DNA from: Sphingomonas sanxanigenens DSM 19645 = NX02
GTDB taxonomy: Bacteria; Pseudomonadota; Alphaproteobacteria; Sphingomonadales; Sphingomonadaceae
Assembly (NCBI RefSeq): GCF_000512205.2
Contig: NZ_CP006644.1
Coordinates: 5,539,501-5,603,500, forward strand
Direction: 5' to 3'
Length of the DNA stretch: 64,000 nucleotides
A program made the translations under genes and the position numbers. Below, piece after piece: positions 38,087 to 46,326 of the stretch (position 1 is its first letter; each line of letters begins with the position of its first letter). The notes beneath the pieces were generated by a model, which did no database searches, was not told where the DNA came from, and saw only the letters and a list, made by a program, of their open reading frames with translations.

Positions 38087-38113
38087 GACGAGACGGCACC
38101 GGCGGATGTGACA
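38087..38113 (-). promoter_or_regulatory. Predicted ECF41 promoter
   Basis: On the minus strand TGTCACA (38113-38107) and CGTC (38090-38087) are spaced by 16 bases and lie 33 bases ahead of the decarboxylase start. Both elements equal the published ECF41 -35/-10 consensus as I recall it. Confidence 0.75.
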
Positions 38114-38148
38114 TCGCCGACGAAAAAAATGCGCGGGTCAGCGCGGCG

Positions 38149-38895
38149 TCACGGCTCGCACCCCTTCAGCGCCGCCGCCGCGGCGTCGAAACCCTTCCAC
38201 GCCGCGCCCGCCAGCGATCCGCCGACGCTGCAGCGGCGCACCCCCAGCGCGGCATAGCCCGGGATGCTGTCGAACGCCTGGACGACGACGTTGACCGGCT
38301 TCGGGGCGACCGCGGCGACCAGTTCGGCGACCGCGCCATGATCGAGGATGAAGGGCACGAACAGGCAATCCGCGCCCGCCTCGGCATAGGCGACCGCGCG
38401 GGCGATGCTGTCGGCGGCGGGCATGCCGGGCACGCGGAAATTCTCGCTGCGCCCGATCAGCATCACCGCCGGGTCGGTCGCGTCGATCGCCGCGCGCGCG
38501 GCCGCGATCCGCTCCGCGGCATGGCCGGCCTCGTACATATGCGTGCCCGACCAGTCCTCGATCGAGAGGCCGGCGACGCCGGTTGCCACCGCGAGCGCGA
38601 CGTTCGCGGCCACGCCCCCGGCATCGTCGGCAAAGCCATTCTCGAAATCGGCGTTGACCGGCAGGTCGGTCGCCGCGATCAGATCGCGCAGATGCGCGAG
38701 CACCGCGTCGCGGCCGAGTTCGCCATCCTCCTTGCCCGCCGCCCAGGCCGCGCCCGCGCTGGTCGAGGCGATCGCCTTGAACCCCAGCGCGGCGAGCCGG
38801 GTGGCGCTGCCGGCATCCCAGGCATTGGGAATGATGAAGAATCCGCTGTCGTGCAGCGCGCGAAACCGCGCTCGCTTGTCGGCAATCGTCGGCAT
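38149..38895 (-). CDS. Isocitrate lyase/PEP-mutase superfamily protein
   Basis: A 248-residue TIM-barrel enzyme. Signatures: FFIIPNAWDAGSATRLAALG, ASTSAGAAWAAG, DLPVNADFENGF and GLSIEDWSG. It lacks the isocitrate-lyase KKCGH motif, so it belongs to the broad PEP-mutase-like branch (2-methylisocitrate lyase or oxaloacetate hydrolase relatives). Start ATG 38895 (MPTIADKRARF). It reads in the same direction as the sigma factor but lies upstream of the ECF41 promoter, so it is probably independent. Confidence 0.85.
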   Translation of the reverse strand: MPTIADKRARFRALHDSGFFIIPNAWDAGSATRLAALGFKAIASTSAGAAWAAGKEDGELGRDAVLAHLRDLIAATDLPVNADFENGFADDAGGVAANVALAVATGVAGLSIEDWSGTHMYEAGHAAERIAAARAAIDATDPAVMLIGRSENFRVPGMPAADSIARAVAYAEAGADCLFVPFILDHGAVAELVAAVAPKPVNVVVQAFDSIPGYAALGVRRCSVGGSLAGAAWKGFDAAAAALKGCEP

Positions 38896-39027
38896 CCTCG
38901 TCTCCTCGATCAGCGTCGGTCCAGTTGCGCGCATCATAGAAGCTGCCCCCGGCCGTCGCCAGCGATCACCCTGCACGATCCTGGCCGGGGGCCATGTGAT
39001 ATCAGCTGGGCTTGCAAGACCAGCTGC

Positions 39028-39360
39028 TCAGCGCGCAACCGCGACCTGCGCGCCGGGGCGGGCCTGCGCCACCGCCCGGTCCCGTTGCGCGGCCACTTCG
39101 GCGATCTTCGCGCGCCGGCAAGCCGCGAACTCCGCGCGGTGCTTCAACGTGTCGATCGACCAGGTCGAGCAGGTGCGCTCGACGGCGGTCAGGATCCGCC
39201 GATCGAGCTGCCCGATACCCTGCGGGCTCGATAGATCGAGGTCGCGATACTCGACCTTGATGGGCGCCGCATTGTCCTGCGCGAAGGCGGGGGAGGGCAG
39301 CACCGGCAGCGCCGGCGAGGCGATCAGCAGGAGCAGGGTGGAGGCGAGAAACTTCGACAT
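39028..39360 (-). CDS. UrcA family protein
   Basis: A 110-residue exported protein with signal peptide (FLASTLLLLIASPALPV). The mature part matches the UrcA family: VEYRDLDLSSPQGIGQLDRRI, two conserved cysteines (ERTCSTW, AACRRAK). The family is widespread in Sphingomonadales and Caulobacterales and of unknown function. Divergent from a LysR gene over about 110 bp. Confidence 0.85.
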   Translation of the reverse strand: MSKFLASTLLLLIASPALPVLPSPAFAQDNAAPIKVEYRDLDLSSPQGIGQLDRRILTAVERTCSTWSIDTLKHRAEFAACRRAKIAEVAAQRDRAVAQARPGAQVAVAR

Positions 39361-39469
39361 CGGATCACTCCTTGGACGGTGTCTGGTGATGCGCGGTTTT
39401 TGACCGACCGGCGCCAGGAGCACCAACAAAGCGATGGACGCGATCCGAAAGCTGACCTTATATTTGGCG

Positions 39470-40396
39470 ATGCCCCGCCTGCCGCCGCTCGCTGCCGTTC
39501 GCGTGTTCGAGGCCGCCGCGCGCCACGAGAACTTCAGCCGCGCCGCGGAGGAACTGGCGATGACGCAGGCGGCGGTCAGCTATCAGATGAAATTGCTGGA
39601 GGAGCGGCTGGGGGCGCCGCTGTTCGTCCGCCGCGGCCGCGGCATGGCGCTCACCGATCTCGGCCGGCGGATCGCGCCGCGGATCACCGGCGCGTTCGAC
39701 GCGATGGGGGAGGCGTTCGCGATCGCGCGCGCGGAAAGCGACACGGTGCTCAGCATCACGGCGCCACGCACCTTCGCCACCAACTGGCTCTCCGGCCGGC
39801 TCGGCGAGTTCCACATCGCCCATCCCGACCTCGCGGTGCGGCTGGATGTGAGCGATGCGATGATCGATCTTGCGGCAAGCGAGTTCGACGTCGCGATCCG
39901 CACGCTGCCGGCACCGCCCACAGACCTGATCGGCCATTTCCTGATGCGCATGCCGGTGACGCCGCTCGCCAGCCCCGCCTTCGTGGCGCGTCATGCGTTA
40001 AGAGAGCCCGTGGACCTGCTCAAGGTGCCGCGGCTGTCACCCGACGATGACTGGTGGGATCTCTGGTTCGACTCGCTGACCGACCTCGACACCAAGGCCC
40101 GCGTCCACACCGGCATCCGCTTCGAATCGCAGGTGCTCGACGGGCATGCGGCGATCGCCGGGCACGGCATCGCGGTGCTCAGCCCGCCGATGTTCCAGAC
40201 GGCGCTGGAGACGGGGCAACTCGTCCAGCCCTTCATGCAATGCGCGACCTATCGGAACGGCTTCTACCTCGTCTACGCCGCGCACAAGCGCAACCTGCCC
40301 AAGGTCCGTGCGCTGCGCGACTGGCTGATCGACGCGGTGCGCCGCGCGGCGGGCGACGACCCCTATGGCGTGCTGGAACCGATGCCCGCGCGCTGA
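39470..40396 (+). CDS. LysR-family regulator (GcvA-like)
   Basis: A 308-residue regulator; MPRLPPLAAVRVFEAAARHENFSRAAEEL is the N-terminal pattern of the GcvA/AmpR branch (quoted only in part: LPPLAAVRVFEAAARH). Start ATG 39470 fits family length; the upstream frame from 39434 contains a promoter-like TATATTT. Divergent from the UrcA gene. Target not evident. Confidence 0.9.
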   Translation: MPRLPPLAAVRVFEAAARHENFSRAAEELAMTQAAVSYQMKLLEERLGAPLFVRRGRGMALTDLGRRIAPRITGAFDAMGEAFAIARAESDTVLSITAPRTFATNWLSGRLGEFHIAHPDLAVRLDVSDAMIDLAASEFDVAIRTLPAPPTDLIGHFLMRMPVTPLASPAFVARHALREPVDLLKVPRLSPDDDWWDLWFDSLTDLDTKARVHTGIRFESQVLDGHAAIAGHGIAVLSPPMFQTALETGQLVQPFMQCATYRNGFYLVYAAHKRNLPKVRALRDWLIDAVRRAAGDDPYGVLEPMPAR

Positions 40397-40413
40397 CGCG
40401 GTGCCCGGCGCGC

Positions 40414-41217
40414 TCAGGCCAGATCCTGCCGCTCGATCCACCGCACCGCGAACGCCACCAGCGGCGCGGCCTCCAGCAGCAGCGACGGCGCCTTGCCGAT
40501 CAGTCCCTCGCGTCCGCCGCCGGTCGCGACGAAATCATCGACGATCGCGGCGAAATAATCCTCTGCCAGATCCACATGCACCGGATCGCCGGTGTCGAAC
40601 TCCTCGATGATCCGCCATTCGGTGCCCGCGGGGCGGGCGAACGGCACCTCCAGCCGCTTGATCCGCTTGCCCGGAATGTCGGCGAGATGCTCGGCATGAT
40701 GGAGCAGGGTGACGGTGTCGCGCGGCGCGCCCAGCATCAGCACCTTGCCTTCGGCGTCCACCAGCTTCGCGAAGGGAGACGCGGGGCCATAGCCATAGTC
40801 GATCGCATGATCGGCGGTGAGCCACGCCGCCCGCGCGCCGCGCGCGACCACGCCGGCGCCGGGATTGGCGCTGCGCACCGTGCCGGGCCAGCCGCGCAGG
40901 AATTCGGGGAAACTGCCATTGTGGCGGATCGCGCGGGCGCTGGCCGGATCGAAGGGCAGGATGCCGGCGCGCCATTCGGCGGGCACGCGGCCATCCGCAT
41001 CCACCACATCCTCATAGTCGGTATTCCAGTCGGCATAGCCGACCAAGGTCCCCTCGGCGCCCAGCACGTCGAAGAGCGCGGCGATCAGCGTGTCCGGCCC
41101 CTCGACCATCCGGCCGACCCGGCTGATCGCGGCGTGGACCATCACCGTGTCGCCATGCCGCACGCCGATCGCGGCAATGTCTTCGGCCAGCCTTTCGCGC
41201 GCGATGAAGTCGGTCAT
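40414..41217 (-). CDS. AAC(3)-family N-acetyltransferase
   Basis: A 267-residue protein of the aminoglycoside 3-N-acetyltransferase family (antibiotic_NAT). MVHAAISRVGRM, TLVGYADWN, VLMLGAPRDTVTLLHHAEHL and the active-site histidine therein are typical. ATG 41217 overlaps the upstream gene by four bases; ATG 41226 is an alternative. Chromosomal relatives often acetylate other amines, so aminoglycoside resistance is possible but not shown. Confidence 0.88.
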   Translation of the reverse strand: MTDFIARERLAEDIAAIGVRHGDTVMVHAAISRVGRMVEGPDTLIAALFDVLGAEGTLVGYADWNTDYEDVVDADGRVPAEWRAGILPFDPASARAIRHNGSFPEFLRGWPGTVRSANPGAGVVARGARAAWLTADHAIDYGYGPASPFAKLVDAEGKVLMLGAPRDTVTLLHHAEHLADIPGKRIKRLEVPFARPAGTEWRIIEEFDTGDPVHVDLAEDYFAAIVDDFVATGGGREGLIGKAPSLLLEAAPLVAFAVRWIERQDLA

Positions 41218-41777
41218 TTCCAGCATCCCAGATATTTGCGGGCATATTTGGGGTCGGGTTCGTGCAGCACGAGGTCAAGCGCGCCCTGGCGCATGCGCGT
41301 CGCCTCCCCCTCGTCGTCGGCCCGGTCGTGCAGCGCGCGCAGCACCGTCTGGATGTCGAAGCGGATCAACGTGGCATTCTTCTCGCCGGCGCAGGCGACG
41401 AACCGCGCTGCCAGCAGCGCCGCGAGCCGCGCGCGGACCTCGGGCGGCGCCGTGCCCAGGCGGGCAAGCGCCTGCAGGATATGGCGCCCGGTCACGAATT
41501 GCGGATCGCGCGTCGCGGCGATCAGTCGGGGCAGGTCGGCAACGACTGTCGCGACCGCCGTCGCAGGCGCGATCCGGGCGAGCAACTGCCCGGCGATCGC
41601 GCGGGTGCGGTGGTTGCGATGGTCGAGCAGCGCCAGCAATTCGCTCCACACCCCCGGCGCCCATGCCGGCGGCACCTCGGTCAGCGCGCACAGCCGCATG
41701 AACGCTGCCCCCTGCACGTCGCGCCCGGCATCGGCAATCGCGTCGATCAACGCTCGGATCTCGGGCGGTGGCGGCAT
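41214..41777 (-). CDS. HEAT-repeat-like helical protein of unknown function
   Basis: A 187-residue protein rich in Ala, Leu and Arg, predicted all-helical with HEAT/ARM-like repeats (VWSELLALLDHRNHRTRAIA, LQALARLGTAPPEVRARLAALL). ATG 41777 begins MPPPPEIRALIDAIADAG; the longer frame up to 42023 is not supported. Coupled by ATGA overlap to the acetyltransferase. I do not recognise a named family. Confidence 0.6.
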   Translation of the reverse strand: MPPPPEIRALIDAIADAGRDVQGAAFMRLCALTEVPPAWAPGVWSELLALLDHRNHRTRAIAGQLLARIAPATAVATVVADLPRLIAATRDPQFVTGRHILQALARLGTAPPEVRARLAALLAARFVACAGEKNATLIRFDIQTVLRALHDRADDEGEATRMRQGALDLVLHEPDPKYARKYLGCWK

Positions 41778-41902
41778 ATGCGCATCATCTCGAAGCCGAG
41801 GTACGCTGGCAAGCAGCGCTTGAACGGCGTTCGCGACCTTCGCGGGAGGGAACGGCGCCTTGTCCGCTTCCACCCGGCCATACGACTTCGGATGCCGCGC
41901 TC

Positions 41903-42541
41903 TTACGACTCGAACAGTTCGATGATCTCGCCATTGGGCCCCTCCACATGCGCAGCCCGCACGACGAAGGATCGTTGGAATGGCGGTCGCGCCTTGAGCC
42001 GGATCGTCGTTGGCCCGTCCCAAACGCCCCCCGATCCGTCCTGGATCGGGTGTGGCTTTGCACCGGCCGCCAGCGCCCGGGCATAGGTCTCTTCCAGATG
42101 GGAAACGCGAAGGCCGATATGGTTGAAACTCGACGCGCGGTCATCGGGGCGTACGGCTTTGTCGGGTGCCGGGATCAGTTCGAGGATTTGCCCGTCGCCC
42201 ATGTCGAGATGCGCGCCGCGCAAAGGGTTGCGGAAATACACCTGCCCGTCCCGTATCGCATCGACGCCATCCCAGCGGAACAGAAGGCGGAACCCGAACG
42301 CCTGCTCGTAAAAGGCGATGCTTTTATCCATGTCGAAGGCGCGCACATTCACATGGTGAAGGCCCGAACCATGGAGGAGGTGAATATCCTTGCCGCCTTC
42401 CGAAGCGGGAGCCTGCTGTGTTCCGGCGCTGTCCCGCCTCGCGGGGGGATCTGCCGCCTTGACCAGAGACGGGCTGACCATCGCAAGCGCCGCGCAGAGA
42501 TGCGTGATCTGCCTGTTGATGCTGTTTCGATGAGAACTCAT
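41903..42541 (-). CDS. Exported VOC-superfamily (glyoxalase-like) protein
   Basis: A 212-residue protein with an N-terminal signal-like stretch (ITHLCAALAMVSPSLVKA), followed by one VOC domain: GLHHVNVRAFDMDKSIAFYEQAFGF, ILELIPAPD, FNHIGLRVSHLEETYARAL and HVEGPNGEIIELFES. Candidate metal ligands are the His in HHVNV, the His in FNHIGLRV and the terminal Glu. Exported VOC proteins are uncommon. Substrate unknown. Confidence 0.8.
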   Translation of the reverse strand: MSSHRNSINRQITHLCAALAMVSPSLVKAADPPARRDSAGTQQAPASEGGKDIHLLHGSGLHHVNVRAFDMDKSIAFYEQAFGFRLLFRWDGVDAIRDGQVYFRNPLRGAHLDMGDGQILELIPAPDKAVRPDDRASSFNHIGLRVSHLEETYARALAAGAKPHPIQDGSGGVWDGPTTIRLKARPPFQRSFVVRAAHVEGPNGEIIELFES

Positions 42542-42759
42542 GATGGGAGGGCACGCCTTTCGCTGTCGGGGGATCCGTTTGCACGTGGGCTCCAGTCGGG
42601 CCGTGTCGCCTTCCTGTTGTCGTGCAAAGGCGTCTGGGCACCAGCGCCACCCGCAGGTTCGCGCGTGCGGCCCGATAAGTTACGGAGCGCGCCAGGAAAG
42701 GCGCTAAATCCAGCGTAACCTCTGTCGCTTTCCACCGATCAGTCGTGCTGTTGCACATG

Positions 42760-42905
42760 GCTGACGGGGCGAGACTATGAGCGCCAAGACGATCCCGCAG
42801 CTGTGACGGCGATCATATCCTGATGAGATTTCGGGAACTATCCCGGCGCTGCGGCGTCGATACGTCGTCACCTGGGGAGACCGGGTGTGTCACGCATGAG
42901 GGAGC
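42760..42905 (+). promoter_or_regulatory. Structured 5' leader of the NAD salvage operon, cobalamin-riboswitch-like
   Basis: The 367-bp gap 42542-42908 contains no gene. In its downstream half, in this order, lie CCCGCAGCTGTGA (42794-42806), GGGAA (42833-42837) and a hairpin with CCTGGGGAGACCGGG (42871-42885). The same three blocks in the same order mark cobalamin riboswitches, but the last hairpin has a 5-base loop instead of the usual 3 and the upstream GGTG...AATCC part is not clear. The nadM ribosome binding site (42898-42904) starts 11 bases after the last stem. Assignment is uncertain; another RNA element is possible. Confidence 0.3.
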
Positions 42906-42908
42906 CTC

Positions 42909-43934
42909 ATGATGCGCTACGATCACGCCGTCTATATCGGGCGGTTCGAGCCACTTCATATCGGCCACCGCGCCGTCCTCGAACGCGCGCTGCGCGAAGC
43001 CGAACATGTCATCGTCCTCGTCGGATCGGCCGGCGCGCCGCGCACCACGCGCAACCCCTGGTCGTTCGCCGAGCGGCAGGTGATGATCCGCGACACGCTG
43101 GGCGCCGATGCCGCGCGCGTCACGATCGCGCCGCTTGTCGACCATCTCTACAACGACACCGCGTGGATCGCCGAGGTGCAGGCGCAGGTCGCGGCGGCGG
43201 GCGGGAACAGCGGCAAGGTCGCGCTGATCGGGCATCTCAAGGATGCGAGTTCCTATTATCTCAGGGCCTTCCCGCAATGGGACCTGATCGATGCCGCCGC
43301 GGTGCCGATGCTGTCGGCCACCGAGATGCGCCGCCACCTGTTCGCGGGCGACGCCGGCGCGCTCGGGCTGCTGGAGGCCAATGTGCCGCCCCAGGTCTTC
43401 GCGATGCTCGACGCGTTCCGCGCCACCGAGGCGTTCGGCGCGCTGCTCGACGAGTATCGCCACCTCCAGACCTATCGCGCGGCCTGGGATGCGGCGCCCT
43501 ATCCGCCGACATTCGTTACCGCCGACGCGGTCGTCGTCCATTCGGGGCATGTGTTGCTGGTGGCGCGCAAGGCGCAGCCCGGGCGCGGGCTGTGGGCGCT
43601 GCCCGGCGGCTTCGTGCGGCAGGGGGAGACGGTGCTGGAAGCGGCGTTGCGCGAACTGCGCGAGGAAACGCGGCTGCGGCTGCCCGAGCCGGTGCTCCGC
43701 GGCAGCATCCGTGGGCAAGAGGTGTTCGACCACCCCGATCGCTCGGCGCGCGGCCGCACCATCACCCATGCCTTCCACTTCGATTTCCCTGCCGGCGACC
43801 TGCCGCCGGTGCGCGGCGGCGACGATGCCGCGCGCGCGCGCTGGGTGCCGGTTTCCGAGGCGCGGCGGATGCGCGACGCGTTGTTCGAGGATCATTTCTT
43901 CATCCTCGAACATTTCCTCGGTGCCGCCGGATAG
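42909..43934 (+). CDS. Bifunctional NMN adenylyltransferase/Nudix hydrolase
   Basis: A 341-residue fusion. N-terminal nucleotidyltransferase: YIGRFEPLHIGHRAVL with the GxFxPxHxGH motif and SATEMRRHLF near residue 140. C-terminal Nudix domain: the box GGFVRQGETVLEAALRELREET is complete (key residues G...GE...REL.EE). Joins ATP and NMN to NAD; the Nudix part hydrolyses ADP-ribose or a similar compound. ATG 42909 or 42912, with GAGGGAG at 42898-42904. Followed by nicotinamide phosphoribosyltransferase: together a complete two-step nicotinamide-to-NAD route. Confidence 0.93.
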   Translation: MMRYDHAVYIGRFEPLHIGHRAVLERALREAEHVIVLVGSAGAPRTTRNPWSFAERQVMIRDTLGADAARVTIAPLVDHLYNDTAWIAEVQAQVAAAGGNSGKVALIGHLKDASSYYLRAFPQWDLIDAAAVPMLSATEMRRHLFAGDAGALGLLEANVPPQVFAMLDAFRATEAFGALLDEYRHLQTYRAAWDAAPYPPTFVTADAVVVHSGHVLLVARKAQPGRGLWALPGGFVRQGETVLEAALRELREETRLRLPEPVLRGSIRGQEVFDHPDRSARGRTITHAFHFDFPAGDLPPVRGGDDAARARWVPVSEARRMRDALFEDHFFILEHFLGAAG

Positions 43935-43985
43935 TGACCGGCGGCACTGAGAGCGCCGCCCGAATCGGCTTTAGGGGCGGCGTTC
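43921..43985 (+). repeat. Tandem hairpins between the NAD salvage genes
   Basis: Stem 1: perfect 10 bp (43921-43930 with 43938-43947), spanning the upstream stop codon. Stem 2: 11 bp with one G-T pair (43951-43961 with 43975-43985). Then ACCCCGAGGG is directly repeated twice (43992-44001 and 44007-44016). No T run, so they look like mRNA-stability or coupling elements rather than a terminator. Confidence 0.65.
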
Positions 43986-44043
43986 ACCCGAACCCCGAGG
44001 GGAGAGACCCCGAGGGTCAACCCGACGAGAAGGAGCTTCCGTC

Positions 44044-45456
44044 ATGTTCAATCCGATCCTGAATACCGACAGCTACAAGACCAGCCACTTCGTCCAGTAT
44101 CCGCCGCAGACGAGCCGCGTGTTCGCCTATGCCGAGAGCCGTGGCGGCCGCTACGACGAGACATTGTTCTTCGGCCTGCAGGCGATCCTGAAGGCGGAGT
44201 TCGGCCGGCCGATCACCCGCCGCGACGTCGACGAGGCGCAGGACCTGCTGCGCGATCATGGCGTGCCGTTCAACACGCGCGGCTGGGATCTGCTGCTGCA
44301 TCGGCATGACGGCCGCCTGCCGCTGGAGATCCGCGCGGTGCCCGAAGGCACGGTGGTGCCGACGCACAATGTGCTGATGACGGTGGTCAACACCGATCCC
44401 GACTTCGCCTGGCTGCCCAGCTATGTCGAAACCGCGCTGCTGCGCATCTGGTATCCGGTAACGGTGGCGACGATCAGCTGGCAGGTGCGCCAGATCATCC
44501 GCGACGCGCTGGTCGAGACCGCCGACGATCCCGAGGCCGAGCTGCCCTTCAAGCTGCACGATTTCGGCGCGCGCGGCGTTTCCAGCGAACAGAGTGCGGC
44601 GCTGGGCGGGCTCGCGCACCTGGTCAATTTCAAGGGCACCGATACGCTGTCCGCGATCGTCGCGGGGCGGCGGCTCTACAACGAGCCGATGGCCGGGTTC
44701 AGCATCCCCGCCGCCGAGCACAGCACGATCACGAGCTGGGGCCGCGATGGCGAGGCGGAGGCCTATGCCAACATGATCGCCCGCTTCGGCAAGCCCGGCG
44801 CGCTGTTCGCGGTCGTTTCCGACAGCTACGATCTCTACAACGCGGTCGAGCATCTGTGGGGCGAGCAGCTCCGCCAGAAGGTGATCGACAGCGGCGCGAC
44901 CCTCGTCGTCCGGCCGGACAGCGGCGATCCGGTGAGCGTCGTCGCCAAGACGATGGCGTTGCTGGGCGAGCGCTTCGGCACCGATCGCAATTCCAAGGGC
45001 TACAAGGTGCTGCGCAACGTGCGCGTGATCCAGGGCGACGGCGTCAATCCGGAGAGCATCGCCGCGATCCTCGCGCGGATCACCGCCGAGGGCTTCAGCG
45101 CCTCCAACATCGCCTTCGGCATGGGGGGCGCGCTGCTCCAGCGGGTGGATCGCGACACGCAGGGCTTCGCCTACAAGGCGAGCGCCGCCGAGGTGGCCGG
45201 CACCTGGCGGGACGTGTTCAAGGACCCGGTCACCGATCACCAGAAGAAGTCCAAGCGCGGGCTGCTCGGGCTGGTGGCGGACGCGCGGCACGGCTTCGCG
45301 ACCGCACCGCTCGGCGCCGACTTCGCGCCGGTGGACGGCGGCACCAACCTGCTGCGGCCGGTGTGGCGCGACGGCAAGCTGCTGGTCGACGACAGTCTGG
45401 CGATGATCCGGGAGCGCGCCGCGTCATTCAGCCTGCCGACAGCGGCGCTTGCGTAA
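44044..45456 (+). CDS. nadV: Nicotinamide phosphoribosyltransferase
   Basis: A 470-residue NAMPT/NadV-type enzyme that makes NMN from nicotinamide and PRPP. Typical parts: NTDSYKTSHFVQYPP, KLHDFGARGVSS, the phospho-histidine region PAAEHSTITSWG, VVRPDSGDP and GDGVNPESI. AAGGAG lies at 44030-44035. Produces the substrate of the preceding gene. NadV is patchy in bacteria and frequent in phages, so horizontal origin is plausible. Confidence 0.95.
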   Translation: MFNPILNTDSYKTSHFVQYPPQTSRVFAYAESRGGRYDETLFFGLQAILKAEFGRPITRRDVDEAQDLLRDHGVPFNTRGWDLLLHRHDGRLPLEIRAVPEGTVVPTHNVLMTVVNTDPDFAWLPSYVETALLRIWYPVTVATISWQVRQIIRDALVETADDPEAELPFKLHDFGARGVSSEQSAALGGLAHLVNFKGTDTLSAIVAGRRLYNEPMAGFSIPAAEHSTITSWGRDGEAEAYANMIARFGKPGALFAVVSDSYDLYNAVEHLWGEQLRQKVIDSGATLVVRPDSGDPVSVVAKTMALLGERFGTDRNSKGYKVLRNVRVIQGDGVNPESIAAILARITAEGFSASNIAFGMGGALLQRVDRDTQGFAYKASAAEVAGTWRDVFKDPVTDHQKKSKRGLLGLVADARHGFATAPLGADFAPVDGGTNLLRPVWRDGKLLVDDSLAMIRERAASFSLPTAALA

Positions 45457-45532
45457 ACGGCAACCACATGGTCTCGTTGCGGGGCCTGGGGTTTTTGAGG
45501 GACTGGCGGAGATGCAGCGCGGTTTGGGTGGC

Positions 45533-46261
45533 ATGATGAACAGAGCGGTGATCGCCGCCCTGCTGGTAACGGGCACGGCGCCGGCGATGGCGGCGGTGCC
45601 CGCCGCGCAACCCGGCTGGCATCAGGCCGATCAGGACTATTGGGGCCGCGATCGCCGCCGCTGGCACCGGCGCCACCGCGACCGCGGCGGCATCGACACC
45701 GGCGACGTGCTCGCCGGCGCCGCGGTGATCGGCGTGCTCGCCGCGGTGCTGAGCTCGGCCGACAAGAAGCGCAAGCGCGAGGAGGCGGAGCGCAACGCTC
45801 CGCCGCCGTCGCAGGACGGCGGGCGCTGGGACGATCGGCCCTATGATCAGTCGGCGGACAATGCACCCCGCGACAATCCCGATGACGGCGATTATGGCGC
45901 GGCGCCCCCGGGCGGCTGGAACGACGGTGCCGATCGCGACGGCGATCGCGACAATGGTCCCGCCGGCGCGCCCGCCCCCGGTGGCCAATATGCCGAGGGC
46001 GCGATCATCTCCAGCGAATCGGCGGCGGTCGATGCCTGTTCGGTCGCGGCGGAGCGCGAGGCGGAGCGGTTCGGGGGCAGCCCCAGCATTGGCGGCGTCG
46101 ATCGCGTCGACGGCAGCGGTCGCGAATGGCAGGTCGGCGGCACGATCGACGTGCGCCGCGACACCCGCATCCGCCCGCAAAGCCATCGCTTCACCTGCTC
46201 GGTGCGCTATGGCCAGGTCGACGACGTCGAGATCGACGAGCAGATCCTCGCCGCGCGCTGA
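45533..46261 (+). CDS. Exported protein with charged, low-complexity middle
   Basis: A 242-residue protein with signal peptide ([19 protein letters not shown]), a basic [17 protein letters not shown] segment, a hydrophobic helix ([17 protein letters not shown]), an Asp/Gly/Pro-rich region (~90 residues) and a folded C-terminus with two cysteines ([26 protein letters not shown]). ATG 45533 or 45536; the frame from 45449 lacks a signal peptide. Similar proteins are common in Sphingomonads; function unknown. Confidence 0.75.
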   Translation: MMNRAVIAALLVTGTAPAMAAVPAAQPGWHQADQDYWGRDRRRWHRRHRDRGGIDTGDVLAGAAVIGVLAAVLSSADKKRKREEAERNAPPPSQDGGRWDDRPYDQSADNAPRDNPDDGDYGAAPPGGWNDGADRDGDRDNGPAGAPAPGGQYAEGAIISSESAAVDACSVAAEREAERFGGSPSIGGVDRVDGSGREWQVGGTIDVRRDTRIRPQSHRFTCSVRYGQVDDVEIDEQILAAR

Positions 46262-46294
46262 GCCAATGCAGAACTAATCGGGGTTGGGACTATC

Positions 46295-46325
46295 CCCGCG
46301 CGCCAATTTTGCTATGGCGCGCGGG
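46295..46325 (+). promoter_or_regulatory. Hairpin directly before the guaA start codon
   Basis: A perfect 11-bp GC-rich inverted repeat (46295-46305 with 46315-46325, 9-base loop) ends one base before ATG 46327 and covers the position of the Shine-Dalgarno, for which no good match is seen. Could be an operator or translational control. Confidence 0.55.
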
Positions 46326-46326
46326 C

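Noticed and set aside
43935-44043. Rho-independent terminator between the NAD salvage genes
   Set aside because: The hairpins lack a T run and the genes form one pathway, so termination is unlikely.
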